Below, piece after piece: positions 1 to 11,659 of a DNA stretch of 64,000 nt. Each line of letters begins with the position of its first letter. Within the stretch, counting starts at the first letter, position 1. A model generated the notes under the pieces. That model did no database searches. It was given only the letters and a program-made list of their open reading frames with translations, and was not told the origin of the DNA. The DNA is taken from the NCBI GenBank assembly GCA_951799425.1, contig OX637398.1, positions 17,370,270 through 17,434,269 of the forward strand, read 5' to 3'. The DNA is from Ilex aquifolium. Its lineage: Eukaryota; Streptophyta; Magnoliopsida; Aquifoliales; Aquifoliaceae. Both the position numbers and the translations under genes were made by a program.

Positions 1-723
1 TAACAACTTCTAAATCCATTTCTAAGGTCACCAATGGATTCCTAAGGTCCATTTTAGCTAGGAACAACCTTCCCTCCGAAGCTAAACCCCCAAACCCAAA
101 AGATAAAACAACCCACCATGGCCGAAACTTCATCACCACCACCCCACCACCTCCGACCATGGAAAGCTTTGATACCACCACCAAAATACTCCTCTACCTC
201 CCCACAACACAGTCATGCCAACCAACTTAACCAAAATGACCTTAAACTCAAAACCCATTTCATAAAAACCTAGAACCTGAAAATTTAAAACATGAATTCA
301 AGCAATTGCAGTACATGATATGAAATTCTAATGATACCATGAGATTCCTAGCCCTCACATTAGCCTAATAGCATACCTCTAATCGTTCGAAGTAGCTTCT
401 TCCACAAAACCAAAATTCCAAATCTTGATTTTCTCTCTCTAGCTTTTCTCTTCTCCCTCTCTCCTCTCTTGGCGGTTCTACCTTATCCAGAGACTTGCTG
501 AAGTCTTAAACACCTCCTCAAACACTCTGGAATCTTGGAGAAAGATGGGGAGAGTTCTTCTACTGCCAGGCAGTAGCTTGGAAGCAAATGCCATGCAATG
601 GCATTTTCGTAAATAACTCAACTTCGAATTTTTTTTTTTGTATAATTATATACATATTAAAACATGCACTAAATAAAAATATTTTCCTACATTTTTTTGT
701 ACACATGCATGCTTGGGTTTTAC
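1..723 (-). other. LTR-like non-coding debris
   Basis: No open frame of note. Read on the minus strand the stretch has the texture of a plant LTR: a purine-rich GAGAGAGGGAGAAG tract, then a region rich in TTTTGG and GGTGG. No terminus, TATA box or target duplication can be fixed inside the window, so the class (Ty3/gypsy) is inference. It ends where the endonuclease frame of the following LINE becomes readable. Confidence 0.3.
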
Positions 724-3700
724 ACTGTGGATGATAGCGGCTTAAGGGACTTGGGCATGATTGGTTATCGCTTTACATAGGAGAGGAGCAGGGGTTCATC
801 TCAGTGGGTGGAGGAGCGACTTGACTGTGCACTTGCATCGCAATCATGGCTGTCTCTATTTGAGAATGTAGTAGTTTTAAACCTGGAGGCTCCTTCATCT
901 GACCACTCGACACTTTTGCTTGATTTCTTGGGGAGTAAGTCAATAAGTAGAAGGGTGTTTAAGTTTGAGAATTGCTGGCTTCGTGAGGTGCAATGTAGGG
1001 ACACAATACGTGGTAGTTGGGCGGCAAGTGCAGGTTGTAGTTTATTGGACTGTCTTAATCTATGTGGGGCAGATCTCCAAGTATGGGGAAACTCCTACAA
1101 GCTGAGATTTAAGACTTGAATTCTGGAGTGCAGGAGGAGTATCAAGGACCTCAAGTTTAAGCGCGATACAACTTCCGTATCTTTATATGCAACGGCTACT
1201 GAGGATTTGAGCATATTACTGAATCAGCAGGAACAATATTGGAAGCAAAGAGCGAAGCAATTTTGGCTCAAGGCTGGTGATTCTAATACCAATTTTTTTC
1301 ATCAATATGCTTCAACACGACGACGGAAGAATTCTATTGCTAAATTGAGGGATAAGCATGACAGATGGTGTACGTGGGGCCATGGTCTTGATAATGTTAT
1401 CATTAGCTATTTCAAGGATATATTTACCCCTCGGGGAAGTGACGGCAACATCATTAATGGTACGGTTAAACACAAAGTTTCGGAGGCCCAGAATCATGAG
1501 TTGCTACGGCCGTTTGAAGCTTGTGATATTAAGGAGGCTATCTTTGCCAAGAACCCGGATAAAGCTCCGGGTCCTGACGGAATGAACCCTGTTTTTTTTC
1601 AAAACTATTGGGATTTGATAGGAGATGATGTGACTTGTTCATTTTTGGAGTTCCTAAATAACCAGCAGTTGCCTCAGGGGATTAATGTGACTTCCATTGT
1701 TCTTATCCCTAAGACAAAAACTCCGGAGAGGATGACGAATCTTCAGCCGCTAGCTTTGTGCAATATTATTTATAAGATTATGCCAAAGGCCATAGCCAAT
1801 AGATTGAAGCGGGTTCTTCCCTTGATTATTTCAGAAACACAGAGTGCCTTTGTCCCAAGGAGATTGATCACTGACATTGTGATGGTAGTCTTTGAGATTG
1901 GGCATTTTTTGAAGCGAAAGTGACAGGGGAAGCATGGATTGGCAGCACTGAAAATTGATATGTCCAAGGCCTATGACATGATTGAATGAGATTTTCTCAA
2001 GAATATGATGATTCGACTCGGTTTCGATAGGAGGTGGGTGGATCTTATTATGCTTTGTGTTACAACTATTGAGTATTTGGTGGTGCAGGATGGATACCAG
2101 TTGGGATCGATTGTTCCGAGTCGTGGATTGCGATAGGGTGATCCTCTATCTCCGTACTTGTTTCTCTTGTGTGCAGAAGGGCTATCTTCTTTGCTAAGAG
2201 ACTATAGTGCTAGAGGTCTAATACATGGATGTAAGGTTGCTAGGATAGCCCCTATGATCTATCACTTATTTTTTGCAGACGACAACTTTTTGTTCTTCCA
2301 AGCTAATATGCAAGAGTGTGAGAGGATTAAAGATTGTTTGACAGTCTATGAGAACGCTTATGGGCAAATGATTAATTATCAGAAATCGTCGATTTCCTTT
2401 AGCTCTAATATGTCTCCTAGTTTAATGGATAGTATGTGTGCCTTTTTATGGGTGGGTAGAACTGAAGACCATGGGAGGTATTTGGGGCTGTCCTCTTTAA
2501 TTGGAAGGAATAAATCGACAATTTTCTCTTTTGTTAAAGACAAAGCTTGGCAGCGGATGCAGAGTTGGAAGAATAAGATGCTCTCTAGAGTAGGAAATGA
2601 AGTGCTTCTAAAAACTGTGGTTCAAGCGCTTCCCTCATATGTGATGAGTGCTTTTTTTGATTCCGTCTCTACTATGTGCCGAGTTAGAGAGGATGATGAA
2701 CTCTTTCTACTGGGGCAAACATGGTTCGGGTAGAAGAGATATCAATTGGATGGCGTGGGATAAGCTTTGTGTTCATAAGCATGGTGGTGGTATGGGGTTT
2801 CATAAACTACATGAGTTCAATATTGCGATGCTAGGCAAACAAGGTTGGCTTTTACTTACAGAGCCCAACTCATTGTTGACTAAGGTGTTCAAAGCATGTT
2901 ATTTCCCTAGGGGAACTTATTTGGATGCCCAAATTGATTCGAATCCTAGCTATGTGTGGAGGAGTGTACTGGAGGCAAAGGAGCTTATTCGTAAAGGAGC
3001 TCGATGGAGGATAGGCATGGGCAGTCAGGTGAAGGTATGGTTAGACCCTTGGCTTCTAGATGTGGCCAACCCTTACGTTGAAACTGCTTTACCTCAGGGG
3101 ATGGAAGAGGCCACGGTCCAGTCTTTATGTCGTGTGGAAGATAAATGCTGGGACATGGATATTTTGAATGATCTCTTCACAGCACGGGACAAGAGACTCA
3201 TTCTTGAGATTCCCTTGAGTCGTTGGGCAGAGGCATATTACTGGAGTTGATCCAGAGAAAGACAAGGTATTTACACGGTTAAGAGTGGCTATCACACTAA
3301 TGCTTAATAATAGTGGTGCGGTGGAGCAGAATAATTCAAACTTGTGGCACAAGTTATGGGCTCTTAAGGTTCCAGCAAAAGTGAAACATTTCCTTTGGCG
3401 TGCGTGTACAAATTGCTTACCCACTATGAGAGACCTGAGGAAGATATTTGTTGATGTCAATGACATGTGTCCACGGTGTAATAATAGCCCTGAAGATGTG
3501 CTGCATGTCTTGGTGCGTTGCTCTTATGCGAGAGGTGTTTGGGGCTTATCTTTGATAGGTGATGATAGCGAGTCTGAGGATAACTTTGGTGAATGGTGGG
3601 CACGCGTGCTAATGGGTCGAAGTCGAGTAGAGGTTAGTATGACAGCGATGGTCGCATGGGGCCTCTGGAACAGCATGAATGATTTGGTTTGGCGCAATCG

Positions 3701-4298
3701 CAGAGTTCATGAAGGGCAAGTGGTTACTATGGCATCTTCATTGCATGAGCAGTGGATGAACGCTCAGGTTAATACTAGTCATAGTAAGGCATGGGCTGTT
3801 GATGCTATCTCGTCTTGGAGGAAGCCCGAACCAGGTACTTATAAATGCAATGTTGATACATCTCTCTTTGGTCACTCTAATTGCATTGGCTATGGTAGTG
3901 TGATAAGGAATGTTGAAGGTTCTATGTTGGTAGCCAAGAATGGTATAGTTGCTGGTTCGTTGGATGCTACGATTGCTGAAGCAATTGGTGTTCGTGAGGC
4001 GTTAAGTTGGTTGAAGACTTTGGGACTCAATAACGTGATTTTGGAATTTGATGCACAGGTTGTGATTCAAGCTATCACATGTCCCCAGGTTGATTTATCT
4101 TATTTTGGCTTTATAGTTGATGAGTGTAAATCCCTTGCCAGGGATATTGGTAGTTGTCAGTTTGTGTTTGTGAAAAGATCAGCGAACCAGGTGGCGCATG
4201 CTCTTGCACGAGCAGCCAGTTCTACATCTGATTCAGAGGTTTGGGGTCCATCTCCTCCCTCTTTTCTTGTTGATGTTTTGGCCTCCGATCTATGTTAA
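724..4298 (+). pseudogene. LINE-1 ORF2 remnant (endonuclease C-term, RT, zf-RVT, RNase H)
   Basis: ORF2 would nick target DNA and reverse-transcribe LINE RNA. Domains in order: endonuclease tail with the RLD...SSDH motif (811-935); RT from about 1207, with KAPGPDG, QSAFVPRR, DMSKAYDMIE and the catalytic FADD at 2272-2283; RT zinc-binding domain CPRCNNSPEDVLHVLVRC near 3468-3521; RNase H from about 3840 (KCNVDTS, LEFDAQ, NQVAHALA), ending at 4298. In-frame stops lie at 778, 1117, 1921, 1987 and 2134 (the last breaks RQGDPLSPYLF). The frame shifts near 2690 and again near 3250-3285. FADD survives, but the breaks rule out function. The family assignment to plant L1 is secure from the RT and RNase H motifs. 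Confidence 0.87.
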
Positions 4299-4325
4299 TG
4301 AAGTATAACATTTTCAAAAAAAAAA
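724..4325 (+). mobile_element. LINE-1: 5'-truncated L1-type retrotransposon
   Basis: A non-LTR retrotransposon whose readable part starts inside the C-terminal third of the apurinic endonuclease (DLGMIGYRFT, then a stop in place of the usual Trp) and runs through reverse transcriptase, zinc-binding domain and RNase H to an A-run at 4316-4325. ORF1 and the endonuclease N-terminus are absent, as in 5'-truncated LINE copies made by target-primed reverse transcription. I could not find a target-site duplication: the A-run abuts a minisatellite with its own A-runs, so the exact 3' end is uncertain. The copy is dead. Confidence 0.88.
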
Positions 4326-4830
4326 GTTGTATCTTATCCAAATAGTTGTAATCTTACCCCCCAAAAAAGTTGTATTCTTACCCAATCAGTGGTAACCTTA
4401 CTCCTCAAAAATGGTTTTCTTACCAAAAAATTATAATCTTGCACCCAAAAAGTTGTATTCTAACTCAAACGATGGTAACCATTTTTCCAAATGTGGTAAT
4501 TTTACCAAAAAAAAGTGGTAATGTTACACTAAAAAAATTGTATTCTTACACTCAAAAAGTTGTATTCTTATCCAAACGATGGTAACTATTTTTTCAAAAG
4601 TGATAATCTTATCCAAAAAAGTGGTAATCTTGCCTCAAAAAGTGGTAATCTTACTATAAAAAAAAAAAAAAGTGATAACCTTACATAAAATTGGTATTCT
4701 TACTAACCAAACCCCACCTACCCCCAGAACTTGATAACCACATCCATAGAGTGATAACCCTTACTCCTCCATTGTGGGTTCATAGCATCCAAAAACATGA
4801 TAATCTTATTCTAAAAAGTTTTACGTGTAT
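4326..4830. repeat. Degenerate minisatellite, unit about 20 bp
   Basis: Some 20-25 diverged copies of a word close to AAAAAGTKGTAATCTTACC run through this stretch. A higher-order period is visible: a copy beginning AAAAAGTTGTATTC at 4447 is followed by CAAACGATGGTAAC, and the same pair recurs from 4554, giving a 107-bp period. The array starts right at the A-run of LINE-1. Its words are roughly the reverse complement of those in the array from about 6600. Confidence 0.75.
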
Positions 4831-6059
4831 TTTTTTTATTAAATATAAGATTACTATAATCTGAACCTACTAATTAATTTATAATCTCTTGAATTGTTCA
4901 TAGGGATTAAAAAAAAAAAATCTTTAACTCCATCTTCTTCTTTCTCCGTCTTCTTCGTCCTTGTCTGATTTTTTTTTTTTATTTATGAATTTGTCAAGCT
5001 TCAAACCTACTGAGTGGGTAGCAGGTAAAAGACAAAATAATATTTTAAATTTCATCAACGATTGTAACTCTTTGATTATGAATCAATAGTGAATATTTAT
5101 TTTTTGATACCATACCGAAAATGTAAAAATGGGTACCGTAGCAAGACCCAAATAAGACAACCCAACAATGCTATAACATCTGTCATGTACAAACAAAGTG
5201 GTCCAACTCATCAATAATTTTGTATTACCCCTATGCGAGCATTATTTCAATGTCGTTACTTTATTTTTTGTTAACGGCGTCGTTCTAAATGTATTCTTTT
5301 CTCATTGATTGTCCGTTGAACCGAGTTATGCATTATTACGTACAAAAACAGGCTAAAGCACGAGGCTCTCGCAGTTTAAAGTTTGGAAAGAGTCGGATGA
5401 AAGCAGTCTTATTGTCCCATAAAAAAAACTTGTTTATGTAACTTGAACCTTTTACATTGAAGCAACTTTATTATTGTTCCAAGATTCATTGTGAATCCAA
5501 AAAATTATAGTACTCCTCCGATAAATGGCACAAAGCTAGATAGTTATAGTTTGGAAAAAGCCTTCTGAATATTTCATTACCACCTAGTACAAAGAGGTTT
5601 TCCGTAAACATAGCGGAGGTCTTTGGAAATTCCATATGATTAACTAATACCAAGGCATATATGATACTCATCACTTTAATTTGGTCTATGCCTATGGGCC
5701 ACCATGTCCCTCCGGCCCAATAGTAATTGTCCAAGTCTCCCATAACATCAACCCTAAACGACTTGGCTATGTGTCCAATAGCAACATTCTATCCCCATGA
5801 AAGTAAATAATAGAAAGATAAAAATGACGGCTGAAAAATGAGCATCTTATGTGCGAATAAAAAACTAAGCTATTTTTTTTGGTGTAAATCTTCTAAACAA
5901 TGTATATTTGTACATGTGAATCATAAAAGAATTCGGTCAACTAAATGTCAGACATACGCAAATTAGTATCTATAATATCATCAATGGACATAGTGAATTA
6001 TATTTGTGATTTCAACGAATTCAATTTGATGCATCCCAGATAAAAAGTTGCTTATCGAT
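4831..6059. other. AT-rich sequence, no identified gene
   Basis: I see no recognisable gene or terminus here apart from an unidentified 85-codon frame on the minus strand (5486-5743). There are A/T runs at 4910-4920 and 4970-4981. Confidence 0.5.
5486..5743 (-). pseudogene. Unidentified 85-codon frame, possible gene fragment
   Basis: A minus-strand frame starting at an ATG (MGDLDNYYWAGGTWWPIG...) and ending ...YYNFLDSQ before a stop. Its composition (many W, Y, F, N and charged residues, no low complexity) is more protein-like than the chance frames around it, and protein-like residues continue upstream of the ATG (AIGHIAKSFRVDV) behind a stop. I do not recognise the family. There is no visible splice structure or partner exon. 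It lies 300 bp from the UGT85-like fragment on the other strand, so it could be another relic fragment. Chance is also possible. Confidence 0.3.
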
Positions 6060-6275
6060 AGAACTATTGATTCACCTATTGACTGGATTCTTAGCATGAG
6101 AAACATACGATTGAAGGACCTTCCAAGCTTCATTAAAACTTCAAACCCCAATGACATCATGTTGGACTTCATGAGAAAGGAAGGACAAGATTCTCTAAAT
6201 GCTTTTATAATAATTTTTAACACTTTTGATGGATTTGAAGTAAATATGTTAGAAATATTTGGACCCAAGTTTACT
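6060..6275 (+). pseudogene. UGT85-type glucosyltransferase fragment (middle part)
   Basis: UGT85 enzymes are cytosolic family-1 glycosyltransferases that move a sugar from UDP-glucose to small acceptors. The frame reads PIDWILSMRNIRLKDLPSF, then NPNDIMLDF and a NAFIIIFNTFDGFEVNMLE segment. From memory these match the stretch around residues 190-270 of UGT85A proteins (IPGMKNIRLKDLPSF, then IIFNTFD). No start codon or first exon is visible upstream. A CAG just before the match could be the old intron acceptor. Similarity stops near 6275 and unrelated AT-rich sequence follows. The C-terminal part of such a protein appears on the same strand at 12485-12800, so the two may be halves of one broken gene. 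Confidence 0.72.
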
Positions 6276-6600
6276 AGGGAGGCTAGTGCCTGGCATGAGA
6301 GAAATCGTGCTAGGGAGGCATGTGCCTGAGAACCAAGTCAAGTCACTTAATTCAAGTTTAATGTTTATTTAATAAAATAAGCGATCAATTTGGTGTTAAT
6401 TTAATGAAATAAAAGTTTAATAAATAAAATTAAAGGTGAATTTTTTATTAATTTGGTGAAAGTGAATTTTGAATTGATGAAATTGAATATTTATTTAGTG
6501 TTAATTTGATAAAATAAAATGTTAATTAGATGAATTTGAACGTTAAAACTTTGGGTGTTGTTGGCACCATTTGAAATATAGCGAAATTATTTATTTAATT
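6276..6600. other. AT-rich spacer with one short duplication
   Basis: A short tandem duplication is visible at the left edge: CTAGGGAGGC...GTGCCTG occurs at 6274-6293 and again at 6310-6329. The rest is simple A/T-rich sequence (TTAATTTAATGAAATAAAA-like) with no gene. Confidence 0.45.
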
Positions 6601-8077
6601 TTTTTTATTGCAAGGTTAAAGTAGTCTCCCTCAAAAGTAGTTTTCTCACCCAAATTTGATAACATACAATCAATCTTATTGAAAAATGGTATAATTGGGA
6701 TTGATCATAAACGTTTATGATCAATCAAAAGGTCACTGGAGTGAGTTTTAGTAAAATTGTGGACAATTTATCACAATTAATGGCAGATTTACCACTTTTG
6801 AGGGCCAGTTTACAACAATTATGGATAAATTTACAAGTTTAGAGGTTAATTTACGATTGTTAAAATTAATATTACGATTAATTTAGTTAATATTATGACA
6901 ATTTTGAGTAACATTACGATGATTAAGGATAAATTTACGACAAAAGTGGGTTAAGTTAAAACCATGGTGGATAAATTTACGAGTAATGCTATTGGTATCT
7001 AATTTATTGACCTAATTTATTGACTTAATTCACTATGACATTTGAATTGACTGTAGGATCTATCAAACATTAGAACTTGGTATTGATCCAATAGTTCTAC
7101 TGAAACCACATCATTATGTCAGTAAATTAGATCAAATTTTTAAGTCTAAATAACATTACTCTTAATTTACCACAATTGAAAAAACGTTAGGACATCAAAG
7201 GAAAAAATTTCTATATTTCAAGATTAAATACAACTATTCTCAGTAAGATTACTGGTGCATGAGTGCAATCATGAGTCCAATCACGGAGTGCATGAAAGGG
7301 GAGGACTTTGTGTGGTCAAATCAACAAATAAGGCATTCCAACGGATTCCACTTTTCATGTCTACAACTCCGATGCTTGTGCTCCCAGACTTTTAGTAAGA
7401 TTAATATCTTTAATGATTGTATTACCACCATTGTGGTAAGATTTACCATAACAATAGGTATTTATCACAATTGAGGGTACAATTTCCATATTTGAGTGAG
7501 TTTACCAAAATTGTGGATAATATACATGTTTAGAGGATAATTTATGACTATTTTGGTTAATATTATGAAAATTATGGGTAACATTACGAGGATTAAGGAT
7601 AAATTTACGACAAAAGTACATTAAATTAAAACTATAATGAATAAATTTACTACAATTGAGAAAACGTTACGACATCAAAGAGAATTCTACGACAATCGTG
7701 AGATGCACTAGTGTCGTATTTATAACAAATGTGGTTTAATGTGTCAAATAATATTGATTAATCGATTGATTGAAAGCAAAAAAGTAAAGTCCATCAATAT
7801 TTTTACCACCATATTGGTTAAATTTAATATCGTTAAGGATATATTACCACCGTTGTGATGAAATTTACTAGTGCTTAATTTACCACAATTAATGACATAT
7901 TTACCACATTTGAAATAAGTTTACCACAATTGTGGATAAATGCACAAGTTTAAAGGAGAATTTAAAATTTCTTTGGTTTATAACAACTTTGGGCAACATT
8001 ATGAAGATAAATGGTTAATTTACTACAGAAGTGGGTTAAGTTAAAATCATAGTGGATGAGTTAGTATAATTGGGATA
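6601..8077. repeat. Degenerate repeat array (TTTACCACAATTGTGG type), left part
   Basis: Many diverged words such as TTTACCACAATT, GTGGATAAATTTAC and TAACATTACGA recur. At a larger scale a block containing TTTACGACAAAAGTGGGTTA recurs three times, near 6937, 7605 and 8020, with the same neighbours in the same order. The first interval is longer partly because it holds a 181-bp MITE (6981-7161). The array resumes right of the solo LTR at 9745, where the interrupted words join perfectly once the LTR and one target copy are removed. Confidence 0.75.
6981..7161. mobile_element. MITE copy 1, 181 bp, 9-bp target duplication
   Basis: Begins GAGTAATGCTATT and ends with the reverse complement of GAGTAATGTTATT. 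It is flanked by TAAATTTAC (6972-6980) and TTAATTTAC (7162-7170), a 9-bp duplication with one mismatch. Further subterminal sequence is also inverted (CTAATTTATTGACTTAAT against CTAATTTACTGACATAAT). It has no coding capacity. The 9-bp duplication points to Mutator-type transposase mobilisation, which is inference. A second copy of the same length lies at 10096-10276. Confidence 0.78.
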
Positions 8078-8268
8078 ATATTTCTGAGATCCTGTGTGTT
8101 ATATAAATATAAATAATATTAACTTGCTAGTATTTTTAAAATAATTAAAATAATGAGAGAAACTTTGAATCGTTGTTAAATGAATAGTCGCGTAAATTTG
8201 AAGTACGAACGTATTGACTTTTGGGGTCAATTTAATTTTTAGAGGTGTTTAAGGTTGATAAGGGTAAC

Positions 8269-8278
8269 TATATAAATA
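8269..8278 (+). promoter_or_regulatory. TATA box of the solo LTR
   Basis: TATATAAATA stands 186 bp from the left LTR end, the only strong TATA element in the first third of the LTR and in the orientation implied by the termini. It would position transcription start in the R region. No evidence shows it is active. Confidence 0.4.
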
Positions 8279-8290
8279 TATTAATATTTT

Positions 8291-8518
8291 TTAGTTATGG
8301 GTAGTTGATTAAACCTATGATTTTTGGGTTTTGAAGTATGCTATGATCTTGTACATAATATATATTACATATTCTCTTGGAAATACAAATAATTTTGTGG
8401 TGGGTTTGAAACCCTAGTTTGATTTTAGTTATAGGTATTTTATTAAACTTATGATTTGGGGGTTTTGAAGTATGCTATGATTTTGTACATAATATATATG
8501 ACTTATTCTCTTGGAATT
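8291..8518. repeat. Tandem duplication inside the solo LTR (period 134)
   Basis: The block starting TTAGTTATGG at 8291, containing TTTTGAAGTATGCTATGAT and ending near CTCTTGG, recurs from 8425 with a few substitutions. It lies just downstream of the TATA box. Confidence 0.75.
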
Positions 8519-9744
8519 GGTTGTGTTGCTTTGAAAATGTAAATTTTGAGATTTGAGTATACTATATGTTTGATAAAATGTCAAGGTTATGACATGGGTT
8601 TTCAAAAGGATTTATGGATATAGGAAATAATGAGTTTTAGAAAATGTATGCTCGATACTAACAGGTAGAGGGTTAATAGACGGTTGGGCTTATGGAGTGG
8701 GTTGCCAAGGCGGCTACTAGTCCTAAGGGGGATTGGTTATGGTAGTGGTTTTCGGTGATGGCCTATGTGGCGTCACAAGTTGTGCCCTACACATTCCCCT
8801 TAAAAAGTAAGAAGGGCGATGAGACCCTAGGGTGCAAACTCAAAAGATTCCCCGGGGATGGTTCATGCGTGAACCGGTGTCATTGATTATATTGTCCGTA
8901 TGCGAGGCATGCATGGTATTTGCTATGATGGTTTGGCTTTAACTATATAAACCTTTAATTTATATCTTGTATATTTCTAATGTTGAGGTGTTGAGAGATT
9001 TTTATAAATGTTTTACTTATTATCTTGTACCTGTATTTAATTATAGAAATCTTTCATTACTTATTAGTTTGGTTTATGGAATGTTGGTATTTAAAACTTT
9101 GTGAATGCTTGGGAAAAGGATTATCCTACTGAGTTGTGGTTGCTCATCCCTTACTAACATTTTCAGAGACTAGCATGCATCCTGGGGCATAGGTGATGGA
9201 ATGCTTGTGGGAGCTTGGACTAAAAAGAATCTCTTTTGGAGCCTTTTTGTATTTACCTTTAGAACTCATGTAGAAATGTTTGTACTCAAACATTGTGTTT
9301 GAAAAGGGTGTTTTGAGGCATTTGTGGTGTACACTAGATCATCCCATGGAGGGATTATTATTTTGGGTATTGTAATGTAAAGTTATAACTTTGTGTTCTA
9401 AGTTATGGTATATATTGGTATTGGATGTATCCGGATTTGGGAGGACTTTGTGGGCCTCTAATTGCCACCCCGGATTTAGTTGGATTATATTTTTGATGGA
9501 GGCATGTTGTGGATGTTTAGTTAGTTTAAATTATGTCATGCTCTCACAGGGATACTCTTACTAGCTGGTTGGAAGCCCAATTTTCAAAGGAAACTCTGCT
9601 GAAATTTTCAAAAAAAAAAAAATTACTTATTTAAACTAAAGAGGTACTTTCCTAGATGTTTTTACTACATACCGGCAGATGTTTTTTTTTTAATAAACAA
9701 AGTATTTGTTTTCATCACCCTTTTATGAAATTTGGGGCGTGACA

Positions 9745-10608
9745 ATATTACAACATCAAAGGTAAAATTTACGGCAATTTAAGGTTAACTTATAATGATT
9801 GTAAATAAGGTTATTAGTATATATGCCAATTTTATTTTTATTTTGGTTTATATTATGATAACTGTAAAAAATAATATAAATTTATAGGTAAATGTACGAC
9901 ATCAATGGGATGCACTAGTGTCGTATTTACGTCAAATGTGATTAAATGTGTCAATCATATTTTTACCACAATATTGGTTAAAGTTTACCCACTACAGCGG
10001 TAATTTTGTCCACTATTATTGTAAATTTTTCACATATGTTGTAATTTTTCCGACTACTATAATAATTTTGCCAACTAATGTAGTAAATTTTTCACGAGCA
10101 ATGCTATTGGGACATAGTTTAAGAACATAATTTGGGGACTCAATGATTATAGTCATTAGATTATCAGTGGATCCTAACATTAAATTATCACTGGGTCCCA
10201 ACACTATTAATTCAATTGTCATAATACATTAAGTCTTTAAATTATGTCCCTAAATTATGTCCCAATAGCATTAGTGATTTTTCACTATTTTTGTAATTTT
10301 TCACTGATGTTAAAATTTTATCCACTACTGTGCTAATTTTTTCCACTACTGTTGTAAATTTTTCATTGTTGTTATATATTTTTCGCTAGTGTTATAATTT
10401 TGTCCACTATTGTTGTACAATTTTCACTACTATTGTAATTTTTTTCCATTGATATTGTAATTTTTACTTAATTAGTAAAAAACGAAGTAATTTGGCCACT
10501 ATTGTAAATTTTTCATTGATGTTATAATTTTGTCTATTACTTTGGTAATTTTCCCCACTATTGTAAATTTTTCATTGTTGTTATATATTTTTCACTGATG
10601 TTGTTGTA
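9745..10608. repeat. Degenerate repeat array, right part
   Basis: Continues the array left of 8078. From about 9980 the word is close to TTTTCACTATTGTTGTAAT, with units of roughly 25-30 bp and much length variation. It is interrupted by the second MITE (10096-10276). It stops at 10609, where an LTR-like terminus TGTAACGCCCC begins. Confidence 0.72.
10096..10276. mobile_element. MITE copy 2, 181 bp, 9-bp target duplication
   Basis: Starts GAGCAATGCTATTGGGACAT and its other end reads, reverse-complemented, CACTAATGCTATTGGGACAT. The inverted repeats extend for roughly 45 bp with few differences. Flanks are ATTTTTCAC at 10087-10095 and 10277-10285, a perfect 9-bp duplication, although this word is also common in the host array. 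Its length equals that of the copy at 6981-7161, and the internal GGATC...CATTA...GATC layout is shared, so they are one family. Confidence 0.8.
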
Positions 10609-11517
10609 ACGCCCCAAAATCCACCTTAGAAGGCATTACTGTCTATAACCATTCATATCATAAGAGCAACTAATAAAATCCATAAATAAAAAAACATTCA
10701 TTCATCATCTATAATAACTAAAGCATTATCCGAAATAAATACACCAAATCATGACAATTGTATCTAAAAACCAAATATTACCTTGCAGCAGAAGAAATAA
10801 AACATTATCTTAACATTGTCTGATAATTAACCTCCCAATCTAGAATATAAAAGAAATAGCTCTAAACGTCCACCTCATGATCTACGTTCCCATCAATCTG
10901 AGCTTCTCAATTTATCTGATCATCCAATCCGAGCTCTTCCTCTAGACTATAATCTGAAAAAGATGTTGTTTATAAGGGGTGAGCATTAAGCTCTGTAGGA
11001 AAATCTTCTCCAGCTCGAACAAGGTTTTGAAAACATAAAAAATAGGTTGGTCTCATTTTACAAAATATCATATATATAACTTTTGAAATAAAACAGTGAC
11101 AGTTCATTAAATCTCAAGTTTGCATAGTAGGAATAAATTAAATGAAAAAGCAAGACCAACTTTCAGACAACATATCATTACCAACACTGTGTCTCAGGTA
11201 TGTAGTAAGACTTAACATGATTATACATATTGAGAATATCCTGGCCTGTATACACACATCCAATCCTCGCAAGGATACACAACTTTAGGAAGGGCGTATA
11301 CTGACGCATCGGCAATGGTGAATCCAACTCAAAAATAATATACTAGCCCCTAGCCTCGATACCAGTGAACGAATAGTGGTTTGATTTTTGCAAGGTACCA
11401 ACTCCACTACGAGTGATATAGAACCTTCAAACTCACTCGGAGTAAGAAACGTATCTACCCAATCTATGATACCTGGACAACGGTCACCCATCTTCATTAA
11501 AACATCCACACAAGCAA
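10609..11517 (-). mobile_element. LTR fragment, minus orientation
   Basis: Begins TGTAACGCCCCAAAATCC, the inverted form of the GGGGCGTTACA end common to plant Ty3/gypsy LTRs. The following non-coding sequence carries a GGGTGAGCATTAAGCTCTG motif typical of such LTRs. The opposite terminus is not visible: a different repeat begins near 11518. I find no coding domain. Solo LTR or truncated LTR are both possible. Confidence 0.5.
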
Positions 11518-11583
11518 GGGCGGAGGGAGGCATGGGCCAGGGTGGGCAAGTGTCCCCCCTCAAAAAATTTTATTTTTATTAGT

Positions 11584-11659
<76 letters not shown>

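Larger units (their letters stand above)
8083..9744 (+). mobile_element. Solo LTR, 1662 bp, Ty3/gypsy-like
   Basis: Inserted in the minisatellite with a perfect 5-bp target duplication, ATATT at 8078-8082 and 9745-9749. The right end is GGGGCGTGACA, typical of plant Ty3/gypsy LTRs. The left end is TCTGAG, where TGTGAG is expected, so one terminal base seems mutated. A TATA box (TATATAAATA, 8269-8278) suggests the sense strand is plus. No internal domain, primer-binding site or second LTR is present, so it is a recombination product rather than a whole element. A 134-bp tandem duplication lies inside. Confidence 0.85.

Noticed and set aside
4326..4830. CRISPR-like array
   Set aside because: Units are too variable, lack constant repeats with unique spacers, and the DNA is plant nuclear.
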